From assembly GCA_015501055.1 (NCBI GenBank), contig JADNYV010000356.1:1-35065 (forward strand): 35,065 nucleotides of DNA, in the 5' to 3' direction. Positions 29,195 through 35,065 of the stretch are shown piece by piece. Made by a program: the position numbers and the translations under genes. Each line of letters opens with the position of its first letter. Within the stretch, counting starts at the first letter, position 1. The stretch comes from Mucidula mucida (lineage: Eukaryota > Basidiomycota > Agaricomycetes > Agaricales > Physalacriaceae). The notes beneath the pieces were generated by a model, which saw nothing but the letters and a program-made list of their open reading frames with translations, searched no databases and had not been told where the DNA came from.

Positions 29195-29465
29195 ATGAGT
29201 CGTTGTAGCTCATGGCCTCATCTCACAATCCACTTTTAACGCTTACGCTAGTAACCAGCCAACACAACCGACGCTGGCGAGACTTGGGAGCAGGCTACAC
29301 TTACTGGGTAACTGCGAAGTCAAGGGATCCACGCACCTTCCATGCAAGACCAGGGAACGCTACGCGCATGGACTGCCTAAAGTTCGGTCACCTTTTTCTT
29401 GACTGGATAGTATCGTACTACGAGGTAGCTGGTTCCGACTTTCACCAGATATTTACTACTTTGGA
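29195..29465 (+). repeat. Module D, copy 3
   Basis: The frame from 29212 encodes YWVTAKSRDPRTFHARPG followed by NATRMDCLKFGHLFLDWI, close to the minus-strand peptide at 1475-1714. Retention of the peptide in two distant, inverted copies is the reason to suspect former coding function. Confidence 0.5.
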
Positions 29466-29646
29466 CTCTTCTACGATGAACTCGCGCTCAGGGATACCGT
29501 GTTATAACTGATTGGTCGCAGACTTGCCTACCCAAGCAAGTCAATTGGATCGGCATTTTGTCAAATTTTCCTCACAATCGTTCATGATTATCAGCCCACG
29601 TCGGTTGTTTCAATCATGCTTTTTGATTTCCATGTATACTCATATG

Positions 29647-30207
29647 CTACAACAGATCCATCCTTCCCAAGACCAACTCCTGGATCAGTAACATATCATC
29701 TTCCTCCGGCTCAGATATATCCTCATCATCGTGAACTGCCCTCGCAGGTAACGGTATCAGGTCGTTTGATATCAACACGGTGTGACTGCATATGTCGTGT
29801 CCTTTCCATTGTGGAAGAGTTGAGGGACAAGAAGGAAAGAGATCGAGGATATCCCCTAGCGACTCTTCCTCCGTCTCCGAATCGTCCGACGATTCCGTCG
29901 TGCTTGCCCTCGATTTCCGCCTAGCGAACAACGAACGCAGCGAATTGGGGAACGACCGGATGTGTGATTTGGTCTGGGAATGTGATAGCGGTTCTGGGGT
30001 GGACAGGAGGCAGGAAGACGACGAGGAACTGCCCGAGTGACAATGGGTGGGTGATGATAGGGTGTTCATGAAGCGATGGGTCAGGGTGGGTGATAAGTTC
30101 GATCGAAATCGGGAGGAGGACTCGAATTCACATGAATCAACTTTGACTACCGATTGCTTGCGCATGGTGAAAACTTTGATGTCGGCGAAGAAGACTGGTG
30201 AGTGCAT
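29647..30207 (-). CDS. Orphan family A protein, copy A4 (186 aa)
   Basis: The start is set at the ATG at 30207 (MHSPVFFADIKVF) because it aligns with A1-A3. The frame extends six codons further without an ATG. It shares DSETEEESLGDILDLFPSCP and STLPQWKGHD with A3, and the acidic end EPEEDDMLLIQELVLGRMDL with the family. The Ser-rich linker is longer than in A3, and the SLPALTQR motif has changed to LSPTLTHR. Intact single exon; the palindromic site upstream has one mismatch. Function unknown. Confidence 0.7.
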   Translation of the reverse strand: MHSPVFFADIKVFTMRKQSVVKVDSCEFESSSRFRSNLSPTLTHRFMNTLSSPTHCHSGSSSSSSCLLSTPEPLSHSQTKSHIRSFPNSLRSLFARRKSRASTTESSDDSETEEESLGDILDLFPSCPSTLPQWKGHDICSHTVLISNDLIPLPARAVHDDEDISEPEEDDMLLIQELVLGRMDLL

Positions 30208-30262
30208 TGTTGATGGAAATAGCACTCCAAAATCTTTGTTTAAGTACCACCTACTGATTTGC

Positions 30263-30274
30263 TTCCGTGCAGAA
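30263..30274. promoter_or_regulatory. Palindromic site upstream of A4
   Basis: TTCCGTGCAGAA lies 56 bp upstream of the A4 ATG and has one mismatch to the TTCCGNNCGGAA pattern. The adjacent CGGGGTAGACAGAAGCG is kept. Confidence 0.4.
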
Positions 30275-30435
30275 CGGGGTAGACAGAAGCGCTTCGTTGA
30301 TTCGGCTCTCCAATTGACCGGAGGAAGCAGTGCAAATGTTCGTGTCTCGCTTTACGTGCGTCATGCTATCGCAGCACTGTTCTTCAAACCGACTTCAGTC
30401 CGGTGTTATCACCCAAACCCGCTACGGGATACTAA

Positions 30436-30903
30436 GTGCGAAATTGGTGCTTCATCGGTTCAAATCACTGCTCCATCACGCTTCTCATCCCACGGAAGTA
30501 CATCATTGAACCCAAGGTGTCGAGCGCTTCCCGGAGAAAGTCGCGTCGGAACCACGTTGAACAAAGCGCGCGGGCCGTTGAGCCACCTGGCGCGTCTTGG
30601 CCTCCCGTTGAACAGGACGAGCCATCTGGATTATCCATTCAGTGCCAAGGACCCCTGCCATTTGGACTCCCCAAGCCTATTCAGTGTCCAATGCCTCCTC
30701 CATTTGACGTCCATATTCCTACGTACCCGATGATTGGTCCTCCTGGCTCGTTCGCACCAGATTTGGATCCGCACTTTGGCCCTCAAGTTGTAATGGACCA
30801 CATATGTCACGATACTATGATGCACCTTATTCCTGAGGGTCCTCTTCTTCCTTCGTATCCTGATGAGATTCCTCGGGAATGGACCGTGAGAGTTTCCTGC
30901 TGA
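30436..30903 (+). CDS. Pro-rich open frame, probably a partial exon
   Basis: The frame is open from about 30436 to TGA at 30901-30903 but has no ATG at its 5' end. It carries SRRKSRRNHVEQSARAVEPP (shared with 19800-19860 in the same frame) and then a Pro-rich stretch (PLPFGLPKPIQCPMPPPFDV, IPTYPMIGPPGSFAPDLDPH). It ends LLPSYPDEIPREWTVRVSC. The composition is protein-like throughout. It may be the last exon of a gene whose 5' part is lost or unrecognised. No known domain is seen. Confidence 0.35.
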   Translation: MRNWCFIGSNHCSITLLIPRKYIIEPKVSSASRRKSRRNHVEQSARAVEPPGASWPPVEQDEPSGLSIQCQGPLPFGLPKPIQCPMPPPFDVHIPTYPMIGPPGSFAPDLDPHFGPQVVMDHICHDTMMHLIPEGPLLPSYPDEIPREWTVRVSC

Positions 30904-30999
30904 AAGCGGAGTAATGTATCCCTCTACAACGCACTATGATCACTTATGAATTCCTATACTCATAATAACTTACTTTACGCAAAAACAATGTCTTGGTAG

Positions 31000-33420
31000 A
31001 GTGAAGGGGAATAGTCTGTGAGTAGTTATGTAGATAGTATGTTGTGAGAGAGTATGAGCTGATGAGCCCTGGCATGTCTGTTATTGGGGCATAAATCGGC
31101 ATTGCTTTAAACAGCTTCCTGATACCGCGGTCAAGACCGCTCGCCTCTCAACATACTATGTTCGTCTTTCATTCTGCCACCGTTGTTCAGTGATTAGTAT
31201 TTAATGGTAGGGGTAAAATGCAGTAGGCTCCTGGTCAGCAGATCAAAATCGAGGAATGCCGCCGGCATCTTTTCTTATCCTTTCCACCAACACCGCCGAA
31301 ATACCTTCAGCAAACGAGTCAACAAAAGGCACGACGCCAAGAACGCGAATACCAGCCCAGGGCTAGTCCGTACAAGGGCACGCGCTCTGGTAGGCAAGGT
31401 ATCCGAGCAAAGTTGGGATTTACGCGATGCTTGCGCCAAAGTCTCTGGTCAGATTTCTCCTAGACATAGAAGTTACGCGCACAGCCGGACTAGGACTCTG
31501 GACAACTCTCACCGGCGGGATAACCTGGGCAAGGGTTAACATCCACCTAATGGCCTGCGTAGACTCGAATACATTGGACAGCCGTAGACGAGGGGAATGG
31601 AACGTCGTCCGGTTGATTGCTTAGAAAGTATGGTGCGTCCATATGTCGTCCGTGAATAGCTATGCAGACATGTAGCAAAGCTGACAGATACTCTTCGTGA
31701 CTCCCCCACACCACTCTTTGGCACGCTCTACACGCGCTCTCGCTGCAACCTATACAGGACATCTTCAAAAAATACTATGTGATCCTTGCCGACTCAAGAA
31801 ACCTCCCTTTCGCGGCCTGTCTCTAGATGCCCCGTCGTCGGCGCTATACGGATTTCTTCCCCGCCACTAAGCTTACGATCCTCGCCAAGCCGAGGGATAA
31901 ATCCAGCTTCAACGCCTCGTGACTCAAGGCCGTACGAGACGGTGTCCCTAGCTGGTTGTTTGACGCGCTTAAGAGAGACCATAGCCAGCGATCTGAATTG
32001 TTTTACAGGTAAGCTTGAAATCTGATCCTTCGTGAATATGGGTCGCTGATGGGACATCAGGGAGCTGAGAACGTTAGCGTGTCTGCGGAGAGTCTGTATA
32101 TATGAGGATGGTAATGGGAATCCTCCATGTCTTCAGAAAGTACTACGAAAATGCCAATTGGATTCTTGGACTCACTGGATCTTAATGTCATTGCTAGCTA
32201 GTCCGGAACTTGGGAAGAGACACACCACGTCTGCTCGCCGACGTGAAAAATCCTCTACTTGTGTCGCGCAGGCCTGGCCGTAACGTACTTCCCCTTGTCC
32301 AAGTCGCCTCGACAACTTTGACACGAGTCGTTCGCAAGGGGTCGACGTTGACCGGCGTTGAGATGGAGACTTGCTTGAACTGGACCTGTGAAGTAATCAG
32401 CCCCACTACAATGAGAGGGCTATACTTGTCGCTGGCGCGGTAAGATTGTGGTTTCTTCTTTCGGCGATATAATGGAACTGACGAGAATGCAGTTATCCAC
32501 GCCACGACTCTTTCTCGAGTTGGCATCCGTCCTCAAAAGTATGTATCATAATACAATCCGGTCATGCAGGGAAAACGCCTTCGGACACGACCGAGTGGAT
32601 TGAGCTGCCTGTGGGGACCGTTATCCGAAATTTCTCGATATTCGTCAATTTGCGGCTGACTTTGTAATTTTAAGTGCTACATGGCCATTAAGTTCAAGGA
32701 CGGCGACTGGACAGATACGGAATTATTCGATTCGGCTGGGTCTGGTGTTCTTTTGTTCGGTGATTGCTTTATTCATGTTCTCTCGTTGACTGGTTGATAT
32801 ACGTCAACCCATTTACCTCCGGACGTTGGTCAAAACACTCTTTATACAGAACACAGTGTTCTGTGAGTCCTATTCCAATGTAACAACATTGCATCTTATG
32901 CTACTCCGCAGAACTTGGATCGAGGCTCTCAAAGCCTATACCTCCAGCCGTTCTCTTCTCTTCTGAACGTGCTTGACCCTCCCGGCGGGTTGTCCGGTGC
33001 TCCTGCGTTAGTACTATGCCAGGCAGGGATCGGGAACGAGAACGCGGAATCGGGCCAACGCCGCATCGAAAGTCAACGCTGGACCCCGGAGGCAAGTGCT
33101 GGACAAGGAAAGACGACGCTTTGCGTAGGTAACATGCGGGGCAGAACGTCTTCATTTCAACGCGCGTTCTGGCCATAATTCCTCCCTTGTACCGTTACTC
33201 AATCACGGCTGGCTAGTTGAATCGATGGACGAATTCGGTATAGTTTGAATTAGGACTCGAATCAATCGAAGGCGCTGGTGTCACGCTTCGATTTCGAAAA
33301 GGATTCGAAAAGATTGAGGTGGCCACACCCACCTCCCTGTAACTTCTCTCTAAGCTCCGCTTTCGTCTGTCGGGTACTATTGCTGCGATGCGCCATGGCC
33401 AGAATTCCTTCGTAGCCTAC
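31000..33420 (+). pseudogene. Module B, copy 3 (diverged, longer)
   Basis: It aligns with 3130-3421 joined to 10383-11400, and like copy 2 it lacks the transposon. It keeps MPRRRRYTDFFPATKLTIL (from 31826), a TGA, and then LKAVRDGVPSWLFDALKRDH, followed by a donor-like CAGGTAAGC (32009). Compared with copy 1 it has about 320 extra bases in 32070-32500 and about 700 in 32660-33410. Within these, one frame reads MAIKFKDGDWTDTELFDSAG (from 32682). Either copies 1 and 2 share deletions, or copy 3 gained insertions. No full gene can be built. Confidence 0.4.
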
Positions 33421-34050
33421 GTAAGTTCGCATACTTCGGAAACAGATGATACACTTACTGGCAGTCACTAGCTTCGGTTGTCTGGCACGTCGTGTTTGGG
33501 CTACGCGTTGGTCGTAAATCAACTTCAAGCAAAGCATCCGCACGTAGTCCCCGCGCTCGTGCTGTTGCCGTATCTAAGCCTGGTCCGTATCCTGTCGTAG
33601 CGTACCGGCACTCCCATCTCATGGAAGACTGGATGAAGATTGAGATCAGCGTGTCCAATCCGAGCGGACACATTTGCATGTTGCCTCGAATTAGCTTGGT
33701 CAGTTGGAATGACATTATAAATGAGATGAGAACGTACTGATATTATCTGCTCTGCGCAGCCTCGCGTCTAACGGCATTCTATGTTGGCCATGATGTCAAT
33801 GTCAGTAGTCCATGCAACGGAAATCGGCCAGAAGATTAACAATTCCTCCTAGGCAGCAGTGCGTTCTGGAAAATGTGACTTGTCAAACGGTCGGCTCAAT
33901 GGTTCTATTGAAATGGTGGGCCTAATCATTTGTTGTAGATTATTACTACGCCACACTTCGGTAATTCTCGAAGCACCGCCTAACAAATGCTCCGCTTTCC
34001 ATAATGTCATTCCATCGTCAGCTTCTGTGTGGACCGAATGGCTCCGAATG
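33420..34050. other. Module C, copy 3
   Basis: The plus frame from 33492 (VAVSKPGPYPVVAYRHSH) and the minus frame 33455-33715 (LDTLISIFIQ) both stay open. The second segment carries stops on both strands (for example TAG at 33850 in the plus frame). The E-box and leader follow as in the other copies. Confidence 0.4.
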
Positions 34051-34208
34051 GACATCAGTCAAAGCGCGTCGCACGTGACTGGCTTTGATCTAACAATGGA
34101 CCGCGCGCGCTCTTTGTAACTCCCCATCGACTCCCACCACTGCCTCACTGCGCTGCCTCCTTCTCCTTCGCTGGGCGAACCTGTCATTTATTCTACTACA
34201 TTGCCGCC

Positions 34209-35065
34209 AAGTCATACCCTTTGAACTACATCTGGCAGGGAAGATCCTACCAGACGATTCCAAACTTTAGGCACCTCTACACTGCGTAGAGACAACTACG
34301 TCGACTTCGTCGGCAAAGACTATGGTGACCTCACTTCAGCGCCACAACTGTTCTGGGACAGCCTTGGAGGTCGATTAAATAGAGCACGGGATTTGGCGCG
34401 CGAGAGAGCTAAACATGCCGTGGAGTCGGTGGCGCATGTGTCGTCTGAGATGCCGACACCTGATAGGTCGTTGGAGCCTGGGCGGACGGTGCCTGAACGC
34501 GTGTGTATAAAGACGATATGAAGAAGACTACGAAGCGGTCTACTAAGCAGTCCGTGCGCAAGAATACTAAGCCTTACGAGCGCAGGCCGCCCAAAGCCTG
34601 AGCCTGCACGCGCCGCTCCCCAGGTTGAACAAAACCAATCTCCAACTCCCGTAATTCCACCACCATCCGCTACTCGTCCAATACAGGTCGCTCCAAGTGT
34701 TCCCGTTAAATACCAGCCCACCGACGCCGTTCTCCCTAGGCGCGGTGGGTCCCAAGCGCAAGCCTGAAAGCTCATCTCCTCCTGCCGTCATTACTTCACC
34801 ACCGGCTGCCAGTGGCTCCGTTCAACACGAATCACCGAAGACGTCTACTCGGGGCGCGATGGGTCCTCCCGTGTGGACTCCGTCGCACCCACTGGAGTAC
34901 TATCAGTACAATGACCCTACGTGCCCGATCCCAGAGGGCGACCTTCCTGGCCCACGATCCGATTATCTCCTTCCTTTATGGATTGCGTATCAGAAGAAGG
35001 CAGAGGCAAAGGCGGAGGAAGAGGAAGAGAAAGCGCGTGCCTTGCAGGCCAAGGTTCCGGTAGTG
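34209..35065 (+). pseudogene. Family C copy C3: start lost, frameshifted, runs off the window
   Basis: The ATG of C1 is AAG here (34209-34211). The sequence then reads SYPLNYIWQGRSYQTIPNF and breaks at a TAG after LYTA, where two bases are missing relative to C1 (near 34285-34290). Further indels follow in the Pro-rich linker. The 3' part is again open and close to C1 (VWTPSHPLEYYQYNDPTCPI and the AEAKAEEEEEKARAL stretch), up to the window end. The upstream promoter-like block is still well conserved. Confidence 0.8.

Overview
The window looks like nuclear DNA of a mushroom-forming basidiomycete (Agaricomycete). The evidence is short introns of about 46-70 nt with GT...AG ends, a Plavaka-type DNA transposon, and a group of divergent F-box genes of the kind that expands in these fungi. 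No bacterial signals (operons, Shine-Dalgarno sites, CRISPR) are seen. Most of the window is repeated, decaying accessory sequence, and few genes are intact.

Layout. (1) 1-1440: a divergent dispersed repeat and a decayed gene with two in-frame TAG codons. (2) About 1440-13470: left arm of a large inverted repeat. It carries orphan gene A1 (2254-2874), relic modules B and C, and orphan gene C1 (12222-13151). It is interrupted by a 6956-bp transposon at 3422-10377 with 33-bp terminal inverted repeats and a 5-bp TTCAT target duplication. The transposon carries a reconstructable five-exon transposase of about 1042 aa and a broken second gene. (3) About 13470-22745: the spacer, with two intact F-box genes (13695-15008 and 17676-18927, both minus), a third F-box copy on plus that is truncated, frameshifted and split by a 245-bp TA-flanked MITE, two short F-box tails, and a small multi-exon gene of unknown function (20170-20812). 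(4) About 22745-27510: right arm of the inverted repeat, with C2 (23063-24010, minus) and A2 (26392-27012, minus). It keeps the empty transposon target site, so the insertion is defined to the base. (5) 27510-30430: two more tandem copies of the A unit (A3, A4, both minus), each with a companion D module. (6) 31000-35065: a third, more diverged copy of modules B-C in plus orientation, ending in a broken C3 at the window edge.

No pathway links the intact genes. The F-box proteins would act as SCF ubiquitin-ligase receptors. Families A and C are orphans described here only by their sequence. The best-supported novelties are the dated transposon insertion with its empty-site control, the MITE inside an F-box relic, the inverted and tandem duplication of orphan families A and C, and a palindromic TTCCGNNCGGAA-type site 55-80 bp upstream of every A start codon.
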